Positions 10,067 through 20,139 of a DNA stretch of 20,690 nucleotides are shown in pieces. The notes below the pieces were generated by a model. It was not told where the DNA came from. It saw nothing but the letters and a program-made list of their open reading frames with translations, and made no database searches. The translations under genes and the position numbers were made by a program. Each line of letters starts with the position of its first letter. The stretch's first letter is position 1. The stretch is from Guillardia theta CCMP2712 (lineage: Eukaryota > Cryptophyceae > Pyrenomonadales > Geminigeraceae): positions 637,691 to 658,380 of the forward strand of contig NW_005434647.1 in the NCBI RefSeq assembly GCF_000315625.1, given 5' to 3'.

Positions 10067-11704
10067 TCAGCAAAGAAAGCCACGTGCAACCTGGTCACTG
10101 TGGAGCGTGGAGCTCTGCAATGACATCGATGGCCCTTCACTTGCTAGCAAAGGTTGACATGGACGAGGGAGTGGGAGCGGGTAGTATTGTGTAGCGGAGG
10201 TTAGCAGCGACTGTCCTCTCCCCTCAGCAGCTTCCTGCGTCCCGGTGCCTGCCATGATGTAGGTGGAGGCCGTCGAGTGTTGGGAACTCCTCTGCTCCCC
10301 TTGAATCCTGCTCCAAGTCTTCACCCCCTCTCCCGCTGCTGGACACTTGCCTCGTCGAGCAAGGCTCATCGTCCATGCCGCATGCAGCGACTTGAGCCAC
10401 TCGAAGATGGTGGGGGTGTCGGAGCTCCCGAAGACGAACCTCCTCCGCTCAGTCTCGATGTTGATGGTGAGAACCTGCTGTTCCCGGGACATCGAAATGT
10501 CCTTCACCTCCATGAGAGCGATCCTGCACTTGATGATGTTCCGCAAGTTCGACTTGCCACGGTTGTACAGGATCTCATTCTGGTCTACCGCACACCAGCG
10601 CCTCTTGAAAGCTCCCGACGAGCATTTCTTGAGCAGCCAGCCCTCTCGCAGCTTCGCCGGCTCCCCCTGATTCTGAGCACCACGTGAGGGCTGGTTTGTC
10701 TTGACGCCCTCGCTGCCTTGGAAGGGAGAGACGAAGGTGCTGGGGTTACAGCTGATGATAACCGTCCTGTCCGTCGAGATGTTTCCTGCCCCCACCCCCG
10801 CACACCCTTGCGGGTTCTCCCTTTCGTAGGATGGCAGAGCCATGTGAAGCTCCTCTTCCTTTGCGCACGCGGAGAGCTGAGTGCTGTAGATGCTCTCTGC
10901 TGCCATGCTCCAGCTGTCGCAATGCTGCTGGTGCATCAGGACAGGCTTCACAACCTCCATGCTGCACATAGCAGGGTTCACTTCATGGAGGGTGAGCGCG
11001 GCAAGAGGCCTCCTTTGACTGCTGCGGTCTTGCTGCAGGATGACGTTGTTCTGGTACCAATTCTCTTTGTCAATGTTCAACTCGCTGCTGGCATGCGGGA
11101 AAGTCGTGTATATGTGCGGCGATACGTTCCTTCTCGTATGGCTGGCCCGTTGCCGGCCGCTGGAACTGTAAAGAGGCGACTGGACGAACATGTCTTGGTT
11201 GTTGCTGACATCAGTTGCAGCACTCGTCTTGAGCCCGTCGTCTCCTGCTGTTTCATCTTGTTTCACCGCAGCATAGCACTGCATGCACAAGGAATCAATG
11301 TCATGGCATGTTCACACCATTCGCAAGTTGGCCATTCACGTGACTAGCAGAGGATGTGTCTAGGACTAGTGAGTGGCATCGGTTGCCCTTTCTTTTTCAG
11401 CTACTCTAAGTGTAGCTCATCATTCATTGACTTCCTCCTCTCCTCATCTCACGACCTCAACCTCGCAGCATGAGATCCTCTTAGCAGACAACCGCGATGC
11501 TCAGAGGCTACGCTATGCTACTATTGCCTGAGCTTCAATGATTTATGCAAGTTTCAAGCTTATTAGTGGGTTACTTACCATGGGACAGAGTCGCATGCTC
11601 CTTCCTCCAGTACTGATCGCCATCAGCAGCCTGTCCTCTTCTTCGCACAGCCAGCATGCTTCTCCGCCCCCCTGGTCCCCCGCCCCATCTCCCGCGCTTG
11701 GCAT
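10067..11704 (-). CDS. PH-domain protein, two exons
   Basis: The main exon is 10067-11278. It encodes a pleckstrin homology domain (about residues 250-346 of the model): LREGWLLKKCSSGAFKRRWCAV opens it in two strands, and the closing helix FEWLKSLHAAW carries the conserved Trp. Such domains bind phosphoinositides or proteins at membranes; the basic KKCSSGAFKRR loop fits lipid binding, which is inference. The flanking regions are Ser/Gln-rich and probably disordered, with no second domain recognised. I propose a first exon at 11579-11704 starting MPSAGDGAGDQ, ending at a strong donor GTAAGTAA, and joining in phase 0 to an acceptor GCATGCAG, for a total of about 445 aa. If that exon is wrong, the protein starts at ATG 11284 (405 aa). 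Confidence 0.78.
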
Positions 11705-12316
11705 GGCAAGGCTCGCTTGCCCGAGCGGCCCGTCCCGCCGAGTCCGAATGTTATCCTAGTCGCGCAATACATTCTAAATAATTTGTTTATTTGTGTGAGC
11801 GCGACAATAGTCAAACCCTGTGAATCACAGGTCCGCCCAGCTAGAGTGGTCAATCGGGAATGTGTTGTAGGACAGCAAAATTTTCCTAGCGAATTTATTT
11901 ACTTTTGTTTTCATGCCCACTTTTTCAGGATCACTCAGTTGGATCGAGCCCGCCTCAATGCGAAAAATGTACTCTTATAATATTATAATTTTTACTCTTT
12001 TACTCACTACCCAGCAACTTTACTTCTCAGTACCCCCTCCATCAATATCAATTTAACCCCTAGTGGATAGCAGTCAAAAAAAAAATCTGAAGGGACATTC
12101 TCGGAAGCCTTGGGGGTGGTTAGAGGAGGGGGGGTAGTCAATATATATATAAAAAAAACTCTAAGAGCGAAGTGGACAACAGTAGCAGGTAGGGTCCTTG
12201 GATACACCGGTACTATTAAGACACTCAGAGGGGTCATGAGAGTCTTGGACAGGGGGGGTCCTGATGAGTTCAATAGCGAAGTGGGGTTGTGCGAAACAGC
12301 GAAGAGGCAAGCAGAA
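11705..12316. other. AT-mixed intergenic spacer
   Basis: Upstream of both the PH gene (-) and the small Trp-rich gene (+), so it probably holds two promoters. A perfect 14-bp palindrome TTATAATATTATAA lies near 11977-11990. From 12050 to 12260 there are GGGGT/GGGGG-rich words (the opposite strand of the ACCCC words at 5390-5690) and an (AT)n/poly-A stretch at about 12139-12158. No gene was recognised; a short upstream coding exon for the next gene cannot be excluded. Confidence 0.4.
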
Positions 12317-12980
12317 ATGCTCACTATCCTTCACGGCGCGGTCTTCTCCAAGCTCCTTCAGGGCCTTAACGGCTTCGATGGCGACACCTGGGTCTGGTCT
12401 GGTCACGATGGTGACTGGATCTACCAGGGAGGTCCTGACACCTCGGCCGAGCGCCATGAAGTTTACTTCAACCAGTAAGTTCATGAAGCCCATCCTGTCG
12501 TTGCCTCTGCTGTGCGTACTTGATGGATACCGGGGTTGAAAAAATGATAATTGTCTATTTGCTATTGTCTTGATATGTTTCATTAGCCGTAGATAGCTGA
12601 AAGTCAAATGAGAATCTTTGAAGGATGTCAGAGCGTGCCTGCGAGCAAGTTCTATGTACTCAAAACGTTGGGCTGTTGTCCCAGCCTGAATGCAAGCAAT
12701 CGGGTGTTGGACCATGACCTTTTGGGATCCATATTGTTCAGTTTGGTCTCTGTGTCGTGGAACATGAGCACTTTACCTTGATTTGTTGTTACGAATGACT
12801 TTCGCGGCTACCAAGCAGAATCCGTGCTGATGTGTGTGTAGGTGGGACGACCTTGATTGCGATCCTGTTTCTTGGCACATCACTGACTGGAAGGGTGATC
12901 GCCATCTCAACGGAGCTGACGTGACCGACAAGATTTTCACCACTGAGCCATGGCAGTTGGCTGTGAACGGCATCTACTAA
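12317..12980 (+). CDS. Small Trp/Asp-rich protein with internal repeat, two exons, unknown function
   Basis: I do not recognise this family. Exons 12317-12474 and 12842-12980 are joined by a perfect donor (GTAAGTTC) and a GTGTGTGTAG acceptor, completing a Gln codon, and give 98 aa. Coding is supported by strong C-ending codon choice (TAC, TTC, AAC, GAC, ATC) in both exons on this strand. The protein is acidic and has seven Trp. Residues 24-42 and 63-81 align without gaps and share the pattern [ST]-W-x6-G-D-x4-G-x3-T, suggesting a duplicated unit of about 39 residues. No signal peptide or membrane segment is evident. The start at ATG 12317 is the first in-frame Met near good coding sequence; the frame is open further upstream and an earlier exon is possible. 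The antisense open frame over exon 1 lacks matching splice sites. Confidence 0.6.
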
Positions 12981-13137
12981 GCGAATAGCACGTGGGCGTC
13001 TGAATTCCATCACACCGCCCTTGTAAAGTGGAGTTCATTTTTTGTGCTTGCACAGTCTTCTGTTGTGGTTTATACAGCAAGATTTTGTACTCAAAAGTCT
13101 CTTTGTTCAAGATACCTAGCGGTTTAGAGTTCGAGTA

Positions 13138-14180
13138 CTAACGTAATTCCATGTAAGCCTGGATAATCCACCGACAGCAGGAGCGCCGCAACCGTATACC
13201 CAAGCAATCCTGCCAAACGTACGACGTTATGACCCACAATGCTGTTTCAAACATGAGCATATCTGACCAGAGGGGAATGCCTAACATGTCTGGAGCAGAA
13301 TATGCGTAGAGGGTCTGTCCAGTCCAGGCTGGCCAAACTTGGAGGAGAAATACCTCTACCAATGGCCCGCAGAGTCCAGTCACCTAGCAAAAGTCTGACA
13401 TGTCTGACATCAGATGCGCTGACACGCTCACTATGGACATGATTGCTCCAGTCCTCGTCCTGTCGAAAATCCACCAGCAAGCAACAGCCGAGATGGCAAG
13501 GCTCAGATGGAGGGAAACGTCCTCTACTCCCTGCTGAAACAGCAGCCCGCTACAGTAATATTGGAAGCAGAAGAATGACACGCCTGCAATTCATGTGGAA
13601 GAATGTCACGTCACTCTGTGGTATTCGTTTTTGGTTACGGTACTTACATGCCAGAGATTTCGGCGGTGTTGGAACTGAAAGCTCTTCTTCCTTGAAAATC
13701 ATGTCCAATATTGGGTAAGATATCCCAAGGATGACAGATGCGAGCGCAAACATGGCAGGAACCCAGTAATCAGTCTCGAAAAGAAAATGGCCGGCGAGTG
13801 ATATTTGTTTGGGATTCGTGTACTTGAGCACCCCGAACGCGCTGCATACCACACATTCACTTGAAGGATCATCGGAGAGCAAGGTCAGACCTGTGGTACC
13901 CGTCCAGTTGAGGCCCAAGCATCGCGCCGTATGTCGCCATGGCTAGGAGGTGATCACGCCACACGCTCACTGTCTGGAAATCTTTGCTCTTGAGTTGCAT
14001 CGAGACAGATCTCCCTTTAACATGCCTCCGCTGTTCATGCATATTTGGGAATGCACGCAGAGGAAGCGACCTGCCACTGCTAGGTAGCATGAAAGCTGCT
14101 GTTGTTGAAACCCCATGTACTAGGAGCAAAGCAGCGATCGCAAGGCATATCTGCATGTGTCGTGGAAGGCCTGCAGTCAT
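13138..14180 (-). CDS. INSIG-like polytopic membrane protein with plastid targeting leader, four exons
   Basis: Exons 14180-13891, 13841-13648, 13583-13432 and 13383-13138 join in phase to 293 aa. Residues 9-30 (MQICLAIAALLLVHGVSTTAAF) are a signal peptide ending in an AAF motif, followed by a basic Ser/Arg-rich stretch, which is the bipartite leader of complex plastids. The rest matches the order of INSIG landmarks: YWVPAMFALASVILGISYPILD (122-143; INSIG has a WWVPP...GLLYPCID segment), LSLAISAVACWWIFDRTRTG (188-207; INSIG WWTFDRSRSG), and LYAYSAPDMLGIPLW (237-251; INSIG YQYTSPDFL). About five or six membrane helices are likely. Animal and fungal INSIG proteins sit in the ER and control sterol synthesis; that role should not be transferred. 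Intron 1 has a weak donor (GTCTGA); an alternative GTACCA donor would delete Y95-S97. Others are GTAAGT and GTGAGC. Product class is inferred from motif order, not a search. Confidence 0.72.
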
Positions 14181-15236
14181 TCTGGTTTATTGTCTGGTTT
14201 CACTTCACTCTTTCTGAGCGTCTCGGCTACTACTGAGGCATGATCGCTCTTGCTAGCTCTTGGCCTCCTCGACTCCTCCAGGCTCCCTGCCTCCCTTACA
14301 TAGGCCGTGCCGCAGCGAATCCCTTTACGACTTTCAGTGATGCGCCACGGTCGGAACCATTCCGCAGGACGGGCCCGGGACCCTATCGCCGGGCTACCAT
14401 TGCGGTTACGGCCAAAAGTTAATAACGGTCAGCGTGATGTAGCGAGACGGTCAGAACTATTAACACGAAAACGCAACGATTCGTTCCCATCCCTGTCAGC
14501 TAGTGCACCAAACGCTGCGATTTTCATATCTTCAGATTGAGGGGCCTTAGAGCCCGGCCCACCTCAGAACTCGCAGTTATCCCAACAAATAGTACCAAAA
14601 TATTTAGTCAAGATTTGGTTCAGCTCAATTCACGCTCCGTGTGAGGGGTAGGGTACTCGTGGACCTGAGGTGTAGCGGTCGTAAAGGTGTTTAGTAGGGG
14701 TGGCAGGAAGAGAAAGGTGGGGGTCCTTGGTGGACCCTCCCGACCTTTTAAGTGTGACCGGGTAGGGGGGGTAGACTTCTAAAAGTGTATTTTAAAGGAG
14801 GCATCTATTGGCGAAAGTATATCTTTTCGCAAGGTCGTCTGAGGGACCTCCTAGTACCCACCCCCCATAGTCGACTACCCATGTGGTGTGACTATCCTGT
14901 TGACATCCTCCTACCCTGGCAATTTGTCACCCCTGCATTTTTGATGAGGCTACCAGCTCTAGATGATGTATTTACTATATATGAGTATAATTGAAATTGG
15001 CATACCATTCATATTGGCTTCTTCTTCATCACCCATCCTTAACAAATCAGAAAGAAGGGGTAATAAATGGTACCACACCCTATTCATCGGTAGCTACCCG
15101 ATTACCTCCACCCCCCTCGGCAACCTCTAAGACTAAAAATCCTCCACCATGCCGCTGCCGACCAACCTTTTTCGCATCTTGTTGCTGCTTGTTGGCGTCC
15201 CTGTTCTCCTCCCACCCCCTTTCTTCCTCATCTTGG
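14181..15236. other. Divergent intergenic spacer
   Basis: Lies between the 5' ends of the INSIG-like gene (-) and the Myb gene (+). Around 14340-14460 the word CGGTC recurs (CACGGTCGG, AACGGTCAG, GACGGTCAG), and a GGGCCCGGG palindrome lies near 14372. From 14640 to 15120 the sequence is rich in GGGGT and then ACCCC words, like the spacer at 5390-5690. No gene or RNA was recognised. Confidence 0.4.
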
Positions 15237-15680
15237 ATGTATAGTTCATGTTCGAGCCCTTCATCTGCTGCCTTTGCTCCCTATCATGGTCTATATCTGC
15301 ACGAGAACCAAGAGGTCGAAAATTGTTTTATTTTAGTCCTGCGCAACGTACTTTCTGTATCTCAATGCGAACAGCGTCAGCGCGCAGACAACCAGTAGAA
15401 GAGTCTTCCCACTGTTTGATGGTTGTGTATTCTCACACCCAAGTCATCTTTCTTGTATGTTCCCCCTCTCATTGGCTGTACCTGAACGTTTTTGCATGTT
15501 TGCTGTTTCTGCTTACCAAAGTACTCCAGCAACGATTTCCCATTCTTTTTCGTTTTGCATTGATTCTTTTCTTCTTTCACCTTCTCCCCCCCTCATGCAG
15601 TATCGTCCCTTCAAGCAAGCGTAGAGCATACCTTTTCCTTCACGCGATTAGATTCAATTTTTTTTTTTCCACATTCTCAG
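15237..15680 (+). other. Unresolved 5' part of the Myb/Tudor-knot gene
   Basis: The first exon I can place for the next gene starts at 15681 with two bases of a split codon, so coding sequence must lie upstream. A candidate start is ATG 15237, opening a Ser-rich frame (MYSSCSSPSSAAFAPYHGLY). A possible small exon near 15599-15619 precedes a GTAGAG donor. I could not choose splice sites that join these in phase with confidence. Confidence 0.3.
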
Positions 15681-18600
15681 CCAGTTTTAATCACTCGGCA
15701 AGTTCTGATCAATCTTATGAAGAAAGCAGAAACTTTCTGCGAGGCTACTTGACCGAAATGTTGGCCACCTTTCCAGGTCCCTTTCCTCCTCCTCCTCCTC
15801 CTCCTTCTCGCCCTTCTCGCCCTTCTAGCCCTTCTGTCTTCCGTTGTAGTCACGCGACGTTACAGGCTCGGCCAATATCGACGGCAAGGCCACGAGTCAT
15901 CAGGATCTTTTGAGACTGATGCAAGCAAACAATGGTGCGACGATGCAGGGCAACGCGATGCTACAGAGCGGAGGACAGCAGCTGAACATGCTGGGCCAGG
16001 TCCGACTGCCTACGGGAGGGTGAATGCATTTAGTACTGATGCATGTGCAGAATTCTCAGCCGCTACCGAGTTTCGTGAAGGACTTTGACTTCTGGAGCGA
16101 GACGGAGCACATGAAGTTCTTGGCGGCGATGAAGTCTGGGTTCAAGGTGACAGCTAAATTTCTTCCTTCTCCTACACTTGTTGACGTTCCGTTGGTTCAG
16201 CTTGAGCTTGCAACCGTTGCTCTGCTCATTGGCACTCGAACATCTAGTCAAGTCGATAGCCATTACAAGCTCTACATGGTAAAGTCTTGAGAGTTCCATG
16301 CTTGCTGTCTTCTTGGTTGTCACTTGTAATCTCATTCCCCACGTGTAATGCTCGTTGTCACTTGCTGTCTTCTTGCTCACGTGCGGATGCTCTGCGTTTC
16401 AGATCGCTCGGCAGAAGTGTCTGCTCGGGAGCGTGGAGGGCAAGGTACTCCTTTGATGCCTTATGATGTTGGTCGGGATGAGAGGAGATAAGCAGGAGAA
16501 GGAGCTGTCTCTTGCTGAGATGTACAATGCGGTCGGGATCTATAACCTCTGGATTCAACACCAGGTGCGTTGAACTCAACATGTCTCGATCTTGTGATGT
16601 CTGGTTGTGATGTCTGGTTGTGGATAGATGCAAAGGCAGACCATCGACCTTACAAGTAGTAGCAACATGAACAGCAACAACATGAACAATATGAGCAGCA
16701 GCATGGGCAGCAGCAACAGCATGGGCGGCGGCAGCAACAGCAGCAGCAGCAACAACAGATCAAACTTGTTGTACAATAGCATCGCAGGGGGAAATGTAAA
16801 TCTTTCCGGTTTGCAGACAATTGGAAGCGTCTCGAACATGGTAATGATTGAAATGTTTCCTTTTGTTCTGTGTCATTGTCTTGTCTTGACTTGATCGAGG
16901 TCCTATTGTATGACAGCCGAGTTTTCCTGTCTTGACTTGTCTCTTGTCTTTTGTTCTGTCTTTTCGTCTTGTGCTCGTCCATCTGACGGTGTTGTTGAAG
17001 CAACAGATCGGAGGAGGGAGCAACTCCATCAACCTCCTTGTCAACGAGGTGACTTCTGTCTCTCTTGTCATGTACACGAGCAGGACTGACTCTGTTATGA
17101 GCAGCAGCTTGAGGTACAACTTGCTGCTTGCGCAGTTTGCCTCCCCCTCCCGTCTTGTAACGGCCAACATCACCAGCATCTAAAGAAGCTCTCCTCACTG
17201 CAAGGAAACTTCCAGCAAACGGACCTGCTGCAGCAAGTCAACAACGTGAGTGGCGCGTGCCGTGTCTTCTCCGTTGACATCCTGCCAGATGTACAACAAA
17301 AAGCGAAAGTTTGAGCAAGAGCAGTTGGATCAGAAACAACAAATGTTCGCATCGCCTCTGACAGGTTCCTTTCCATGCTCCCTCTCCCTCCCTCTCTCCC
17401 TCTCCCTCTCCCTCTCCCTCTCCCTCTCCCTCTCCCTCTCCCTCTCCCTCTCCCTCTCCCTCTCCTTCCCCCTCCCCCTCTCCTTCCCCCTTTGCCCCAC
17501 TTCCCTTTACCTGCTCTCCTCTCACCATGTCTTCGTTTCCGCACCCTCAGCAGACGCTTTCTCGAGCCCCAAGAAGCAGATGCTGGGACTGCGGGAGGAG
17601 CACACGGTGGTACAATCCCTGCAGCGGAGCCCGAATCAGTTGGCAAGAGGAGGAGAGGTGAAGGAAGACTTTCTATGCACATGTTACTTGTGACTGATGT
17701 TGGTTGCAGGCTTGCAACCTTGCTCCTGCTGCTCGACCTTGTGGAAATGTGAGAGAGGTCGACGCGGGTTGCGCATGTCTGATGCCCGGTGGTGCGTCAG
17801 GTGCAGTATGATCAGCAGAACCAGCGCAGCCAAGAGCTGTTGAACCAGATCAAACTGATGTTGCATGCTAATCAAGTATGTCATTGTGTTAAGATCTCTG
17901 TCTCCTTCTACTCCATTGTTGAGATCTCCTTCCTTCTTCTACTCCCTTGTGCTGTAAACTGTTTTCTCCTCTGATCTTTCTTCACTCCCCCCCTTCCCCC
18001 CCTTGCTTCTTTTTCTGTTGTCCTCTCTTTCCTTTGCCCTGCTGTACTCTCTTTTCGATTTGTTTCTCATCAAGCAAGCAGGTCTCTTCCTCCTCGTTTC
18101 CTGCTCTTGCCGGAGACCTCCTCCTCTTCACGTATTTCTTACCTCTTGACCTGTCGTGTCCACACCTTACAAGAGCTGTCAGCCAAAACGCAGGAGCAAC
18201 CGGACACGGTTATGTCAAAGATCAACATTTCAGCAACCATCCGTCGTCGTCTTCATCTGCATCGTCGTCGTCGTCTTTCTCTTCCTTCTCCTCCTCCTCA
18301 ACATCTTCGGAAGTCCCTCAGCATCTGGACCCATCGGACCCCAATGACTTGAAACAGCGCCAATACAAAGAAGAGGAGTTCTCTTCCTTGGAAGAGAGCC
18401 TGGCAGTTCTAGTCGAGGTACCTTGCGCTTTCCATCTCCTCTTCCTCCCCCTGGCTCCTCCCCCTGGCTCCTCCTCCTCCTCCTCCTCCTCCTCCTCCTC
18501 TCTTCTGGCCTCGTGATGTTTTGGGGTTGCAGGTGGCGGAACTGAAGCAGCACGCGGAGGCCATGATCACCGCTCTGCAAGGAGACGACGACAAGAAGAA

Positions 18601-19411
18601 GAAGAAGAAGAAGAAGAAGAAGAGCAAGTCGAAAGCTGACAAGTGAGTGCAAGGAGCAGAGTAGATTGTCTTTTTTGCTCTGATTATGATTATGATTATG
18701 ATTGTGATTGTATTTTTTCTCTGTTCTGTTCCTTTTCCTTGTGTCTGACTTGATGTGATAGCGATGGTTCACAAGACGCTCATCGCTCGAAGACTGGAAA
18801 CGACTCCTCTGGCAGCTCCTCCCCACGCAGGTGAGTCCCCTCCCTCCTGCTCCTCCTGCTCCTCCTCCTGCTCCTCCTGCTCCTCCTGCTGCACTTGCTC
18901 CTGCTCCTGCTCCACCAGTTCCTCCCCTTTCTTTCTCTTCAGTTTTCTCCTCCTCTCTCTCCCTCCTCCCCTTGACGTCTTCTTGTCCTACAGCGCTCTC
19001 TTCGACGTCTTCCTCAACAAGAATGAGGCTGGAACGAAGGTCGTAGACCAGGATGAGAACAAGGTGACAATCGTCTCCTGCTCCTCCCTCTCCTGCTCCT
19101 TTCCTGCTCCTCCTGCTCCTCCCTCTCCTCCTCTTCCTCCTCCTCCTGCTTCTACTACCACTCTTCTGCTGCATGCTCCATCTCTGATTTTGGTTTTTGC
19201 AGGATGCGTCACAGACACCAAGGAAAAGTTGGATCAAAGTGAGGAGGAGGAAAAGGAGGAGGAGGAGGAGGTGGAGGATGGGGGGGGGGGATGAGCAGGA
19301 GCAGGAGCGGGGTTACTTTGACTTCTTACGTGCAGCTTGGGAAATTCATCGAGGTGAAATGGCGCGGCGAATGGTGGCAGGTAAATTAGCTTCCTGCTGC
19401 TGCTGCTGCTG

Positions 19412-19446
<35 letters not shown>

Positions 19447-19689
19447 GCTGCTCCTAACACGCTGACGCAGGCAAAGATCAAGAGGATCAAGAACGAGAAG
19501 CGGCGAGACAGGAGCGACCAGGTGCGAGCAGGAGACGCGCGTCTGCTGGCTCACGACAAGCATCAGGTCCTCGTGTCTTATGTGGGAGGAAGCGACGACG
19601 AGGACGAATGGCTTTCCTTCTCGAGGTATCAGATGCTGCTCTCCTCCTCCTCCTCCTCCTCTTTCTGATGGTGGTGGTGGTCGTGGTGG

Positions 19690-19736
<47 letters not shown>

Positions 19737-19831
19737 TGTCTGCTGCTGCTGCTTCCTTCATCTCACAACCTCGCAGCAAGAGGCTCCGACCTCCCACAGA
19801 AGCGTTCGAGGACACAAGCGAAGGGCGTTAG
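15681..19831 (+). CDS. Myb (SHAQKYF-type) and Tudor-knot-like domain protein, at least 21 exons, 5' end incomplete
   Basis: Exons: 15681-15776, 15866-15999, 16051-16146, 16201-16278, 16403-16444, 16496-16564, 16628-16840, 17001-17048, 17177-17245, 17289-17364, 17554-17657, 17710-17748, 17801-17875, 18082-18417, 18533-18642, 18762-18830, 18994-19063, 19203-19238, 19336-19380, 19471-19625, 19777-19831. All joins keep phase and give about 670 aa. Residues 88-134 form a Myb-like domain (FWSETEHMKFLAAMKSGF, then IGTRTSSQVDSHYKLYM, the SHAQKYF-class third helix), with the middle Trp missing. An Asn/Ser/Met-rich tract, Gln-rich probable helices (259-306, 355-379), a poly-Ser tract and 11 Lys in a row follow. 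Residues 583-653 resemble a Tudor-knot or chromo-barrel (GKFIEVKWRGEWWQAKIKRI, then VLVSYVGGSDDEDEWLSFSR). A DNA- or chromatin-binding role is inferred. The 5' edge of the 18082 exon is the least certain. Confidence 0.72.
17391..17463 (+). repeat. CTCCCT hexamer microsatellite in an intron
   Basis: About twelve tandem CCCTCT-type hexamers lie in the intron between the exons ending at 17364 and starting at 17554. On the antisense strand this yields the long Gly-Glu/Gly-Arg frames, which are not genes. Confidence 0.9.
19689..19750 (+). repeat. CTCCTG hexamer microsatellite in the last intron
   Basis: Tandem CTCCTG units followed by CTGCTG sit in the final intron of the Myb/Tudor-knot gene (19626-19776). 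Similar GCTCCT or CTGCTC runs occur in the introns at about 18848-18912 and 19395-19456. Confidence 0.85.
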
Positions 19832-19945
19832 AGGCGTGTTAAGATTTGAAAAGAAGGCGTGTCATTCCACCATCTCCGTTTGTCTTGTTTGTTGTTTGCA
19901 TAGGTATCGCATCTTATCCAGTAAATAGTTCGTGTGCAAAGAGTT

Positions 19946-20074
19946 TCATACTTGTTGACAACAACTTTGACACTTGTTCGTCGTTACGTCATACTTGTTG
20001 ACAACAACTTTGACACTTGTTCGTCGTTACGTCATACTTGTTGACAACAACTTTGATACTTGTTCGCATGTCGT
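19946..20074. repeat. 43-bp tandem repeat, three copies
   Basis: Three consecutive units (19946-19988, 19989-20031, 20032-20074). The first two are identical; the third differs toward its end. Each unit contains an odd palindrome TTGTTG-A-CAACAA able to form a small hairpin. The repeat lies between two converging genes, about 115 nt past the Myb gene stop and 65 nt past the DUF3110-like gene stop, so it may be in a 3'UTR. Confidence 0.92.
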
Positions 20075-20139
20075 TTCGTCACTCAGCACCAAGTTGGCTC
20101 CTCTACACTCCTGTTCCTCCTACTTCCTCCTCCTCCCTA

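Noticed and set aside
12161-12715. Minus-strand open frame (184 codons) over the small Trp-rich gene
   Set aside because: It initially looked protein-like, but the plus strand has strong codon bias, a perfect GTAAGT donor and an in-phase second exon; the minus frame has none of these.
17170-17682. Gly/Arg- and Gly/Glu-repeat proteins on the minus strand
   Set aside because: Direct translation of the CTCCCT intronic microsatellite; not a gene.
18230-19237. Minus-strand open frame of 335 codons rich in Arg, Glu and Gly
   Set aside because: Created by pyrimidine-rich introns and poly-Ser/poly-Lys exons of the plus-strand gene.
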